From positions 1 to 36,181 of the forward strand of contig DASXTC010000034.1 in assembly GCA_036505635.1 (NCBI GenBank): DNA of 36,181 bases, read 5' to 3'. Position 1 is the first letter of the stretch. The number at the start of each line of letters is the position of its first letter. The notes under the pieces were generated by a model. It searched no databases, had not been told where the DNA came from, and worked only from the letters and a program-made list of their open reading frames with translations. The DNA comes from DASXTC01 sp036505635. GTDB taxonomy: Bacteria; Acidobacteriota; Polarisedimenticolia; JACPZX01; DASXTC01. Positions 8,370-16,572 of this stretch are shown here, piece by piece. The position numbers and the translations under genes are program-made.

Positions 8370-9605
8370 ATGGCCGACACCTTCGCCGCACGGCTGGCCC
8401 GGGAGATGGCCGCATGGGTCCGCGACGGGCTCATCACCGAGGAGCAACGGGCGAAGATCGCGGCGCGTTACCGGGAGGCCGGCGCGCCCTCGCGCTTCCT
8501 CGCCATACTCAGCCTGGTCGGCGGCGCCCTGGTGGCGGCGGGGCTGGCCCTGGTGATCGCCCACAACTGGGATCGCCTTTCCGACGGGACCAAGATCGGA
8601 GGACTCGTCCTCCTGCTGGCCGGATTCCACGCCGGCGGGTTCGAGCTGCGCGAGCGAGGCTACGGCCGATCCGGTGAGGCGCTCCTGATGGTGGGGGGCG
8701 CACTCTTCCTCTGCGGGATCGCGCTGGTGGGGCAGATCTATCATCTGAACTCGCGCCCTCCCAACGCCGTGCTTCTCTGGATCGCGGCGCTCCTTCCGAT
8801 CGCTTACCTGTTGCGATCCGCCCCGGTCCTCTTTCTGGGGCTGTGCGGATTCCTCGTGTGGATCGGGATGGAGGCCTTTCGATCCGACTCGCTTCTTTAT
8901 CTCGGGCGACCTCACGATGCACGGCGTTGGGATGAGTACGCGTTTTTGAGCCTGCTGACGCTGAGCCTCCCTCTCGGCGCGGGACTCGCGGCGGCCGGCG
9001 CTCTCCATGGTGGCACCTGGAGACATTTCCGGCGCCTGTTCGAATCGCTGGGGTTCCTGGTGATGGGCGCGGGCCTCTATTCGCTGGGTTTCTTAAGACA
9101 CATGAACGATTGGGGAGGGCAGGAGAGCGGGCTTGGCCATTTCGCGCTGGCCCCCGTCGCCGTCTTCGCGGTGATCGCGCTGGGGTTGATGGGCGCGACC
9201 TGGAGACGTCACCCGGCCGACCCCCCACGGACCCGGGCAATCCACTACGGTCTGATGGCCGTCTCACTGGCGCTCGCTCTGGCGCCCGGCGTCTGGGGAC
9301 GCCTGGGTTTCGCCGGAGCCGACACCGCGCTCAACCTGACGCTGGTCTACTGGGTCCTTCTCCTGCTCTTCAGCCTCCATCTGATCTCGGCGGGGGTCAG
9401 GTGGGAAAGACCCGGGTGGATCAGCCTGGGAATTCTGCTTGTAGGGCTCAACATCGTGACCCGCTACTTCGACGTTCTGGGCTCGCGCCTCGACCAGGGG
9501 CTCCTCTACATCATGGGAGGAGTCCTGATCCTCGCCGTCTCGCTGCTCCTGGAACGCCAGCGTCGCAAATTCATGCTGCAGATGACCGGGAGGAGTGACT
9601 CGTGA
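8370..9605 (+). CDS. DUF2157 multi-pass membrane protein
   Basis: A 411-residue inner-membrane protein. The N-terminal 45 residues are a soluble helical part ('LAREMAAWVRDGLITEEQ'), which matches the start of the DUF2157 family. It is followed by about ten hydrophobic helices, including 'GGALVAAGLALVIAHNWDRL' near residues 50-70, another family hallmark. The function of DUF2157 is unknown. It starts one base after the permease stop and overlaps the GDYXXLXY gene, so the two are coupled; this pairing is frequent in other genomes. Together they suggest a membrane complex, but no activity can be assigned. Confidence 0.88.
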   Translation: MADTFAARLAREMAAWVRDGLITEEQRAKIAARYREAGAPSRFLAILSLVGGALVAAGLALVIAHNWDRLSDGTKIGGLVLLLAGFHAGGFELRERGYGRSGEALLMVGGALFLCGIALVGQIYHLNSRPPNAVLLWIAALLPIAYLLRSAPVLFLGLCGFLVWIGMEAFRSDSLLYLGRPHDARRWDEYAFLSLLTLSLPLGAGLAAAGALHGGTWRHFRRLFESLGFLVMGAGLYSLGFLRHMNDWGGQESGLGHFALAPVAVFAVIALGLMGATWRRHPADPPRTRAIHYGLMAVSLALALAPGVWGRLGFAGADTALNLTLVYWVLLLLFSLHLISAGVRWERPGWISLGILLVGLNIVTRYFDVLGSRLDQGLLYIMGGVLILAVSLLLERQRRKFMLQMTGRSDS

Positions 9606-10126
9606 TGACCGTGCGGCGCTGGTTCTACGCGCTGGTTGCCTCCCAGGCGCTCTTCCTCCTGGGCTGGGCCGGCTGGCTCGAAGCGGAGCTGCGCCGGTCT
9701 CCGACCGTTCTTCTCGAGACCCGGCCCGTCGACCCGTCCGAGATCCTGCGCGGCGATTACATCACTCTCAACTACACGATCGGGACCGTGCCGATATCGG
9801 CCTTCACGGCGCCGCCGGAGACCGATCAATACGGAGAGAAGGTCTGCGTCGAGCTGGCGCCGGCGGGGGAGTTCTGGCAGGTCGCGACGGCGAGCCCGGG
9901 TGGATGCGCCGGCGGCGAGCCTCCCGGCGAGGATCGTCTCAGGCTCGAGGGTCGCATAACCTCCGTGGGCGCCGACTCGGTGGCCCTCGACTACGGCATC
10001 GGCCGCTACTACGTCCCCGAGGGGATGGGAACCCCGCAGGGGAGGCTGACCGCGCGTGTCGCCATCACCTCCTGGTCGAGGGCCCTCATCAAGGAGGTCT
10101 ATCTGGACGGCCGGCCCTATCCCTGA
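9602..10126 (+). CDS. GDYXXLXY domain membrane-anchored protein
   Basis: A 174-residue protein with an N-terminal membrane anchor (about residues 6-26) and an extracytoplasmic domain. The motif GDYITLNY at 51-58 is the family-defining GDYXXLXY, preceded by 'ETRPVDPSEILR', as is typical. The family is usually encoded beside DUF2157, as here. The role is unknown. A GGAGGAG Shine-Dalgarno lies upstream of both the GTG at 9602 and the ATG at 9605; either could be used. The overlap with the DUF2157 stop codon implies translational coupling. Confidence 0.88.
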   Translation: MMTVRRWFYALVASQALFLLGWAGWLEAELRRSPTVLLETRPVDPSEILRGDYITLNYTIGTVPISAFTAPPETDQYGEKVCVELAPAGEFWQVATASPGGCAGGEPPGEDRLRLEGRITSVGADSVALDYGIGRYYVPEGMGTPQGRLTARVAITSWSRALIKEVYLDGRPYP

Positions 10127-10140
10127 TTAGATTACGGGCG

Positions 10141-11748
10141 ATGCCTCCTCCTCGCCTGGCTGCCCTTCCCACCGCCATCATTCTGGGGCTCGCCGCGTCC
10201 GGCGTCGTCGGCTACAAGGTCCTGTTCGCGGGATACGCCCTGGAGTCGATCGTCCCCGTCGTGGCTTACGACGTGAGAACCGTGCTGACCTTCGAGGGGC
10301 ACGACGATTCGGTCCGCGTGCGGACCTTTCTGCCTCGCGTCGACGCACGCCAGACCGTCAGGCAGGAGAGCTTCTCGGCGCCCGAGATGAGCGGCGTGGA
10401 GGAGATCGAAGGCGAGAACCGCCTCATCACATGGAGCGCCCCCGCGCTGACCGGGCCACACACGATCACCGCGTCGTATCGCGTATCGGCACGCGCCTTA
10501 CGCTACGTCCTGCCCGAGCCCGACCCGCCGATACCGGCGCCGCCGCCGGGGCTGGTGGAGGAGAATCTTAGCTCCACGGAGACGATCCAGGCCGACCATC
10601 CGGAGATCGGCGAGCTGCTGGAACGGATCGCCCCGGCCCCCAGGACCATCGGGAGAACGCTGCGCGCGATCTTCGATTTCACGCACGACCAGGTCGAGTC
10701 GATCCCCTTCAAGGGGACCACCGACGCCCTGACCGCGCTGCGCCTCTCCGAAGGATCGTGCAACGGCAAGAGCCGTCTGTTCGCCGCGCTGGCCCGGCGC
10801 GCGGGGATTCCGGCGAAGCTCGTCGGTGGACTGATCCTCGCCCCCGGCTCGAAGCGGATCTCGCATCAGTGGGTCGAGGTCAGGGTCAACGGGCTCTGGA
10901 TACCGTTCTGCCCGCTGAACGGACACTTCGCGGAGATCCCCGCGCGGTACATGCGGCTCTACACGGGCGACGAGGTGCTGTTCACGCACAGCGCCAACAT
11001 CAACTTCGATTACCTCTTCAACATCCGCCGCCGGCTCGCCTCGCGAGAGACGCTCGACGAGGGGGCCGGCGCGCCCCCCTGGGCCTCGACGCGCCTATGG
11101 GCGCTGTTCGGCCGGATCGGGATCCCGATCGATCTGTTGCGGATACTGATCATGCTGCCGCTGGGCGGCACCGTGACGGTGATCTTCCGCAACGTGGTCG
11201 GCCTGCGCGTCTTCGGCACCTTCCTTCCGGCCCTCATCGCGGTGGCCTGCCGCGGGACGGGGCTGGGGTGGGGCCTGCTCGGCTTCGCCCTGGTGCTGAC
11301 GCTGGTCGGGCTCGTGCGTCTCGTGCTGGACCGGATGAACCTCCTGCACACGCCCAAGCTGGCGATGATGCTGACGGTGGTCATCCTCGTGATGATCGGG
11401 CTGAGCGCGGCGGCGGTCAGCTACGGCCCGGCCGACCTGGCCTACATCAGCCTCTTTCCGATCGCGGTGACCACGCTGACCACGGAGCGCTTCGCCATCA
11501 CCGTGCAGGAGGAAGGGTGGCGCGAAGCGATCGCGGTGTCGGCGCAGACGATCCTCGTGGTCTCCGCCTGCTACCTCGTCATGGAGTCGGTGGCGCTGCA
11601 GTCGGTCTTCCTGGCCTTTCCCGAGCTGCTGCTCATGGTCCTGGCGGTCGATCTCTGGCTGGGCCGGTGGATGGGGCTGCGCCTGACCGAATACCGCCGC
11701 TTTGGCAAGCTCTTCACCAGGATCACCGGCGGGACGGCCGATGCTTAG
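10141..11748 (+). CDS. Transglutaminase-fold protein fused to seven-helix membrane domain
   Basis: A 535-residue inner-membrane protein of the 'inactive transglutaminase fused to 7TM' class (Pfam Transglut_i_TM plus 7TM_transglut). After one N-terminal helix (about 8-30) there is an extracytoplasmic region. Its transglutaminase fold keeps Cys207 (GSCNGKS) and His242 (ISHQW), but the third residue is Cys257 (WIPFCP) instead of the usual Asp. About seven helices fill 340-520. In the wider family this protein accompanies an ATP-grasp ligase, and that gene follows here with an eight-base overlap. A role in handling periplasmic peptides or a peptide tag has been proposed for the pairing from gene context; that is not proved here. 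ATG 10141 is 14 bases after the previous stop, with only a weak Shine-Dalgarno. Confidence 0.9.
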   Translation: MPPPRLAALPTAIILGLAASGVVGYKVLFAGYALESIVPVVAYDVRTVLTFEGHDDSVRVRTFLPRVDARQTVRQESFSAPEMSGVEEIEGENRLITWSAPALTGPHTITASYRVSARALRYVLPEPDPPIPAPPPGLVEENLSSTETIQADHPEIGELLERIAPAPRTIGRTLRAIFDFTHDQVESIPFKGTTDALTALRLSEGSCNGKSRLFAALARRAGIPAKLVGGLILAPGSKRISHQWVEVRVNGLWIPFCPLNGHFAEIPARYMRLYTGDEVLFTHSANINFDYLFNIRRRLASRETLDEGAGAPPWASTRLWALFGRIGIPIDLLRILIMLPLGGTVTVIFRNVVGLRVFGTFLPALIAVACRGTGLGWGLLGFALVLTLVGLVRLVLDRMNLLHTPKLAMMLTVVILVMIGLSAAAVSYGPADLAYISLFPIAVTTLTTERFAITVQEEGWREAIAVSAQTILVVSACYLVMESVALQSVFLAFPELLLMVLAVDLWLGRWMGLRLTEYRRFGKLFTRITGGTADA

Positions 11749-12652
11749 TGGGCGAAGGCGTCCCTGGATCTCCCCCTGGCGGCGGGCGCGCCGCGTGCTC
11801 GGGATCAACGCCCGAAACCTCCTCTATGTGCACGGCCTCAACCCGCGTCGCCACTTTCCGCTCGCGGACGACAAGATCAGGACCAAGAGGCTGCTGTCGG
11901 CCGCGGGGGTCCCCGTGCCGGAGACGCTGGCCGTGCTGACGAACCTCGCCCAGGTGGGCTCCGCACGCCCGCTCCTCGAGGCGGCCGCCGAGTTCGCCAT
12001 CAAGCCGGCGCGCGGACGGCAGGGAAGCGGCATCCTCGTCATCACCACCGTGGAGGGGGGCAGGTTCGTCCGCGCGGGAGGCGAGTCGTACTCGTGGGAC
12101 GACCTGAGGCGCGCGATGGGGGACATCCTGTTCGGCGTCTACAGCTTCGGCCGGCACGATCGGGTCATGGTGGAGCGGCGCATCAAGGGACACGAGATGA
12201 TCGGCGCGCTGTCCGAGCTCGGCCTTCCCGACGTCCGCGTGATCCTCCTGCGCGGAGAGCCCGTCATGGCGATGATGCGAGTGCCGACGGTGGCCTCCGG
12301 CGGCCGGGCGAACCTGCACCAGGGGGCCCTCGGGATCGCGGTGCGACTGCGGGACGGGCTGGCGTTCCGTTGCGTGCTGAAGGGAAGCCCCGTGACGGCC
12401 CATCCCGATACCGGTGCTCCCGTCACCGGATTCCGGCTCCCGTACTGGGACGAGGTGATCGATGTCGCGCGCCGCGCCGCCGCCGCGGTGCCCCTTCCCT
12501 ACCTGGGGGTGGACATCATCCTGGCTCATGGCTCCGGGCCGATCATCATGGAAGTCAACGTGAGGCCCGGCCTCGAGATCCAGAACGTCAATGGGAGGGG
12601 ACTGCGCCGAGGGCTGGAGAGGGCCTGGGAGATGCCGGGGAGCCGGCCGTGA
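11741..12652 (+). CDS. ATP-grasp alpha-L-glutamate ligase-like protein
   Basis: A cytosolic RimK-related ligase of 303 residues, likely forming a peptide (amide) bond at the cost of ATP; substrate unknown. ATP-grasp landmarks: 'DDKIRTKRLLSAAGVPVPET' at about 43-62, the lysine-binding strand 'FAIKPARGRQGSGILVI' at about 85-101, and the metal-binding 'IIMEVNVRPGLEIQNVNG' at about 268-285. It matches the ATPgrasp_ST/RimK-related group that travels with 7TM-transglutaminases. The ATG at 11741 overlaps the previous stop by eight bases; its own TGA overlaps the GTG of the TPR gene. The frame is open further up, but that part lies inside the previous gene. The retropepsin-like zinc protease often found with this pair is absent from the window. 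Confidence 0.92.
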   Translation: MLSGRRRPWISPWRRARRVLGINARNLLYVHGLNPRRHFPLADDKIRTKRLLSAAGVPVPETLAVLTNLAQVGSARPLLEAAAEFAIKPARGRQGSGILVITTVEGGRFVRAGGESYSWDDLRRAMGDILFGVYSFGRHDRVMVERRIKGHEMIGALSELGLPDVRVILLRGEPVMAMMRVPTVASGGRANLHQGALGIAVRLRDGLAFRCVLKGSPVTAHPDTGAPVTGFRLPYWDEVIDVARRAAAAVPLPYLGVDIILAHGSGPIIMEVNVRPGLEIQNVNGRGLRRGLERAWEMPGSRP

Positions 12653-14535
12653 AGCCGGCCACCCTGCGCGAGAGCCCCATCCCGGTTCTGCTCGTCCTGA
12701 TCCTCCTCTTCGGATTCGTCGAGTACCTGCACTGGTCGGTCTCCAGCCAGGAAGGGAAGGCCGACGTCCTGCTGGTCCCGCAGGCCGCCCCACCACCGGC
12801 CCCGGCCGATGCCGCCGAGGCAGACCAGGCGCCCGGCAAGCTGGAGGGGGCGGCCGAGCCGTCGGCGGCCCCCGAGGCCGGGCCTCTCCACGGAGCGTCA
12901 CGGCGGCTCGCGGCGGCGGGGGATCCACAAAAGGCCCTGCTCCTGCTCGACGCTTCCCTGGGCGCGGAAGGCCGGCGAGACGCCCGGCGTCTCGAGGAGC
13001 GCGGGGTCCTGCTGCTGCGGCTGGAGCGCCACCAGGAAGCGCTCTCGGATCTGAAGGAGGCGCAGCAGCTCGGCGCATCCTCGGCGATCTTCTTCTACAA
13101 CATGGGGCTGGGGTTGGCGCGTGTAGGCGACCTCGCCGGCGCCGAGACCGCCTACCGCCGCGCACTGGGCCAGAACCCGGTATTCGACGAGGCCTGGCAC
13201 AACCTGGGGCTCCTGCTCGGGCAACGTGGAGATCAGGCTGCGTCGATCGAAGCGCTGAGGCGCGCGGTCGATCTGGCGCCGGGGTCCGAGCGGCACCGCC
13301 CGCTGCTCGACCTCGCCCGAGCGCTGGCGCGCGCCGGGCGGCGCGACGAGGCTCGCCCGCTGATCCAGGAAGCGATCCACCTGGCTCCGGCCGACCCGGA
13401 GCCCAGGATGGCGCTGGCGGGCCTCGAGGCCGACTCGCCGGCCGGCGCCGCTCGCGCTCACGAGCTCTACCGGCAGGTCGCGGCGATGGCTCCCGACGAT
13501 CCGTCGCCCCATTTCGAGATCGCCCTGCTCGAGAGCCGGGAGGGCGATGTCGCCGCCGCGCAGCGTGAGTACGAGAGGGCGCTCCAGATGCGGCCGGGGT
13601 ATCGCAAGGCGCGCTACAACCTGGCGCTGCTTTGTCTGGACGCCGGGCGGCCCGCGGAGGCCGCCCGCCACTTCGAGACCTTGATGACTCAGGCATCCGA
13701 TCCGAAGGCGGCGTTCGGCCTGGGGCGGGCGCGTCGCGCCATGAACGATGCGGCCGGCGCCGAGGCCGCGTACCGTGAAGCCGTTCGACTCGATCCCGGC
13801 TACGGCGCGGCGTGGATCAACCTCGCCTTGCTCCTGGAGGACCTGGAGCGGCCTGCGGAGGCGCTCGATGCCTCGGCACGGGCGGTGTCGGCGAGCCCCG
13901 ACAACGAGAAAGGATGGTCCCTGCGCGGACGCCTTCTCATCGAGGCGGGACACCGCGACGAGGCGCTCGCCGCGCTGCTCGCGGCCGTGCGCCTGCGCCC
14001 GGGCAACACCAGCGCGATGCTCAAGGCGGCCATCCTGCAGGCCGACCTGGGCAACGACGACGAGGCGATCCGCCTCTACCGGGATCTGGTTGCGGCCGAT
14101 CCACGAAACTCGGTGGCCTGGTACAACCTGGGCCTCGCGCTGCACCGCGCCAGACGGGACGACGAGGCCCGCGTGGCTTACGAGGAAGCGTTGCGCGCCG
14201 ATCCGGAGACGATCAGCGCGGCGCGCAACCTCGGGGTCCTCTACGCCCGTTCCGGGCGCATCGAGGACGCGCGGCGTGTCTTCGCCGAGGCGCTCGAGCG
14301 GCGGCCCGATGACGCCGGACTTCGTTACAACCTCGCGCTGCAGCTCGACAAGCTGGGACAGACCCAGGCCGCGCTCAAGGAGATGCAGCGGGTGGTCCAT
14401 CTGAACCCCGAACACGCGAGCGCCTGGAGGGCGCTCTCGCACATGCTGCGCAAAGCCGGCCAGCAGGTGGAGGCGGATCGCGCCCGGGCACGGGCTTCCG
14501 AGCTGGCCGCCAGCGCGAAGGAACCCGGGTTCTGA
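12649..14535 (+). CDS. Membrane-anchored TPR-repeat protein
   Basis: A 628-residue protein with a single N-terminal hydrophobic helix (about residues 10-28), a Pro/Ala-rich linker to about residue 75, and then continuous tetratricopeptide repeats to the end. I count roughly fourteen 34-residue units, many with the classic W-x-NLG-x-LL / A..Y..AL pattern (for example 'AWHNLGLLLG', 'AWINLALLLED', 'AWYNLGLALH'). TPR arrays bind protein partners, so it may scaffold the envelope module of its neighbours, most likely on the periplasmic side; the topology is inferred. The GTG start at 12649 overlaps the ligase stop (GTGA). No catalytic domain is seen. Confidence 0.93.
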   Translation: MKPATLRESPIPVLLVLILLFGFVEYLHWSVSSQEGKADVLLVPQAAPPPAPADAAEADQAPGKLEGAAEPSAAPEAGPLHGASRRLAAAGDPQKALLLLDASLGAEGRRDARRLEERGVLLLRLERHQEALSDLKEAQQLGASSAIFFYNMGLGLARVGDLAGAETAYRRALGQNPVFDEAWHNLGLLLGQRGDQAASIEALRRAVDLAPGSERHRPLLDLARALARAGRRDEARPLIQEAIHLAPADPEPRMALAGLEADSPAGAARAHELYRQVAAMAPDDPSPHFEIALLESREGDVAAAQREYERALQMRPGYRKARYNLALLCLDAGRPAEAARHFETLMTQASDPKAAFGLGRARRAMNDAAGAEAAYREAVRLDPGYGAAWINLALLLEDLERPAEALDASARAVSASPDNEKGWSLRGRLLIEAGHRDEALAALLAAVRLRPGNTSAMLKAAILQADLGNDDEAIRLYRDLVAADPRNSVAWYNLGLALHRARRDDEARVAYEEALRADPETISAARNLGVLYARSGRIEDARRVFAEALERRPDDAGLRYNLALQLDKLGQTQAALKEMQRVVHLNPEHASAWRALSHMLRKAGQQVEADRARARASELAASAKEPGF

Positions 14536-14536
14536 T

Positions 14537-14542
14537 TATACT
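14537..14542 (+). promoter_or_regulatory. Possible -10 box before the beta-barrel gene
   Basis: TATACT lies in the 31-base gap between the TPR stop and the beta-barrel start. It would place transcription near 14549, giving a leader of about 18 bases that includes the GGGGAGA ribosome-binding site. No good -35 box is seen 17 bases upstream, so activity would be weak or need a regulator. The same TATACTGT octamer occurs at 35029-35036. Confidence 0.3.
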
Positions 14543-14566
14543 GTGTCGCCTCGCGGGGAGACCCTG

Positions 14567-15724
14567 ATGTCAATGACGAAGGAACGATCGCGTCCTGGAG
14601 CATGGCTGGCGATCGCCCTGGGCGTCATCGTCATGACGATGCTCCACCCGGCCCGGGCGGCGGTGACGAACCGTGGCGGGCCCTGGACCTTCGATATCCG
14701 GGCGGAGGCGGAGGCGCGTTACGACGACAACATCCTCGGGCTGTCGGGATCCGAGAAGGACCGCGTCGACCCCACGGACCCGAACAACGTCAGCCGCTTC
14801 CGCATCGAGAGCCCGGAGGATCTCATTTTCTCCCCCACGCTCGCCTTCGGCTTCTCCCGCAAGCCGCGCCGCGGGCGTGAGACCGACATCGGGGCCTCGA
14901 TCGGAGCCAACCAGTACCTTCGTAACACGATCAAGAACTACCACGAGTACTCCGTGCGGGTCCTCCAGGAGTTGAATCGAAGCCGGGCCCATCGCACCGC
15001 CCTCACGATCGGTGGGTCCCGCATCCCCTCCTACTATCTGCGTCAACTCGTGGACGACGATGAATCGGCGGCCGCAGGCATGACCGTGCACAACTCGGCG
15101 ATCTATTCGAAAAACGAAGGGTACGTGGAGCTGTCCCAGGAGATCTTCAACCGTTACCTGTCGGCCGCCGGACGCTACTCGCGCGTGCGGCGCGATTTCG
15201 AGTTTCACTTCAATGAGCGTGACTCGAGCGCCAACGTGGAGCGGGTCGAGATCAACGTTTTTCCACTCGGGAGAATAGGCCTGAGGATCCGGCCCTACGC
15301 CGAGTGGCAGAGCCGGTCAGCTCGTGGAGACATGGCCTCCACGACGGTTTCGGATGATGACGTGGGCTTCGACAGCAGGCTGTTGGGGCTCGACCTGCGC
15401 GGCATCTGGGGCCGCGACGCGGACCACCGGAATACGCTCAGAGGGTACTGGCAGCGGGAGTCGCGTGACTTCACCACCGACTTCATCCCCGACACCGGGC
15501 ACTTCGGCCGGGAGGACGAAATCAGGAAGTACGGGGCGAGCTACGACAGAGAGTTCGGGCCACGCTGGACCCTGGGCGCCCGGGTCTATCACCGGGTCAC
15601 CGATGTGTCGTTGCCGGCGCAGTCAACCAGCCATTTCACGAAGAACGTGGCCGCGGTCTCGCTGGGGTATTCCTTCGATCGTCGGATCGGGACCCGCGGC
15701 GAGGAGCCCCGCGAGGTGCCCTAG
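14567..15724 (+). CDS. Outer-membrane beta-barrel protein (BBP2-like)
   Basis: A 385-residue exported protein with a cleavable signal peptide (about residues 1-32, ending 'PARAA'). The mature start 'FDIRAEAEARYDDNILGLS' is typical of putative beta-barrel porin 2 proteins. It is followed by alternating polar/aromatic strands and ends in 'AAVSLGYSFDRR' near the C-terminus, an outer-membrane strand pattern with a trailing polar tail. It may form a pore or anchor for the preceding TPR protein. ATG 14567 has a GGGGAGA Shine-Dalgarno; an in-frame GTG eight codons earlier lacks one. It is directly followed, without a gap, by the CPBP gene. Confidence 0.85.
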   Translation: MSMTKERSRPGAWLAIALGVIVMTMLHPARAAVTNRGGPWTFDIRAEAEARYDDNILGLSGSEKDRVDPTDPNNVSRFRIESPEDLIFSPTLAFGFSRKPRRGRETDIGASIGANQYLRNTIKNYHEYSVRVLQELNRSRAHRTALTIGGSRIPSYYLRQLVDDDESAAAGMTVHNSAIYSKNEGYVELSQEIFNRYLSAAGRYSRVRRDFEFHFNERDSSANVERVEINVFPLGRIGLRIRPYAEWQSRSARGDMASTTVSDDDVGFDSRLLGLDLRGIWGRDADHRNTLRGYWQRESRDFTTDFIPDTGHFGREDEIRKYGASYDREFGPRWTLGARVYHRVTDVSLPAQSTSHFTKNVAAVSLGYSFDRRIGTRGEEPREVP

Positions 15725-16567
15725 GTGGAGTGGGACGCCGGAGTCCCACCGCCCGAATCCGAGCCCGCGGAGCCCGATCTGTCGGAGGCGGAGCCGCCGG
15801 AACCGAACGCGTCCATCCCGGACGAGGGGCCCGCCCCCTGGGGCCTGCGAGGCGCGATGTACGTGACGGTGCTCGCCTGCGTCTCGCAGCTCGTCTTCGG
15901 TCTGCTGCTGGGAGGGATCGCCGGCGCCATCATCGTGTGGCTCGACCCCGGGCTCGTCCGGAGCCAGGAGGAGCTGGCCGAAGCGATCCTTCAGGTGACG
16001 ATCATCCCGCTTGCGATTCTGTCGTCCCTCTTCACGCTCGGACTGATCTACGCCTCGGTGGTGTTCGTCTGCCGCAGGCCCTTCCTCGAATCGCTTGGAC
16101 TCAGGCGCCCCGACCCATCCTCCCTGGCCGGCAGCCTGCTGCTGGGCGCCGTGGCCGCGGCCCTCTACGTCGGCGTGGCCCTCCTGCTTCCGCCGGGCCC
16201 GGATCAGGAGCCGGGCGGGCCGATATCGAAGCTGGCCGAGTCGGGCCCCTTCGGCCACGCCGTCTGGATCTTCCTGGCCGTGGTGATGGCGCCGGCCGTG
16301 GAGGAGATCCTGTTTCGCGGGTACGCCTACCTCGGGGCGAGGCGGAAACTGGGGCCGGTGGGAGCGGGCGCGGTGGTGACGGTCTTCTTCCTGCTCCTGC
16401 ACGTCACCGAGACGGGGGCCTACCTGCCGGCGCTGGCGGGAATCGGGACGCTCGCGACGGTGCTCGTCGTCCTGATGGAGCGCACGGGAAACCTGACCTA
16501 CTGCATCGCATGTCATCTGGGCTACAACGCGATGCTGGCGACGATGTCGATGTTCGGGGCGGAATAG
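15725..16567 (+). CDS. CPBP-family intramembrane glutamic endopeptidase
   Basis: A 280-residue multi-pass inner-membrane protease of the CAAX/Rce1-like (ABI/CPBP) group. Catalytic motifs are present in order: Glu193-Glu194 with arginine (EEILFRG), His226 in 'FLLLHVTE', and His264 to Asn268 in HLGYN. The first 40 residues are acidic, Pro-rich and probably cytosolic. About seven hydrophobic segments follow. GTG at 15725 begins on the base after the barrel's stop codon. An isoprenylcysteine-methyltransferase-like gene lies 3.7 kb downstream, an interesting echo of the eukaryotic CAAX pathway, although the bacterial members normally do not act on prenylated proteins. Its stop is five bases from that of the convergent S9 gene. 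Confidence 0.9.
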   Translation: MEWDAGVPPPESEPAEPDLSEAEPPEPNASIPDEGPAPWGLRGAMYVTVLACVSQLVFGLLLGGIAGAIIVWLDPGLVRSQEELAEAILQVTIIPLAILSSLFTLGLIYASVVFVCRRPFLESLGLRRPDPSSLAGSLLLGAVAAALYVGVALLLPPGPDQEPGGPISKLAESGPFGHAVWIFLAVVMAPAVEEILFRGYAYLGARRKLGPVGAGAVVTVFFLLLHVTETGAYLPALAGIGTLATVLVVLMERTGNLTYCIACHLGYNAMLATMSMFGAE

Positions 16568-16572
16568 AGGCC

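Noticed and set aside
12898..14442. 514-residue frame antisense to the TPR gene
   Set aside because: Repeat-driven shadow; no signal, no motif, and the TPR reading is coherent.
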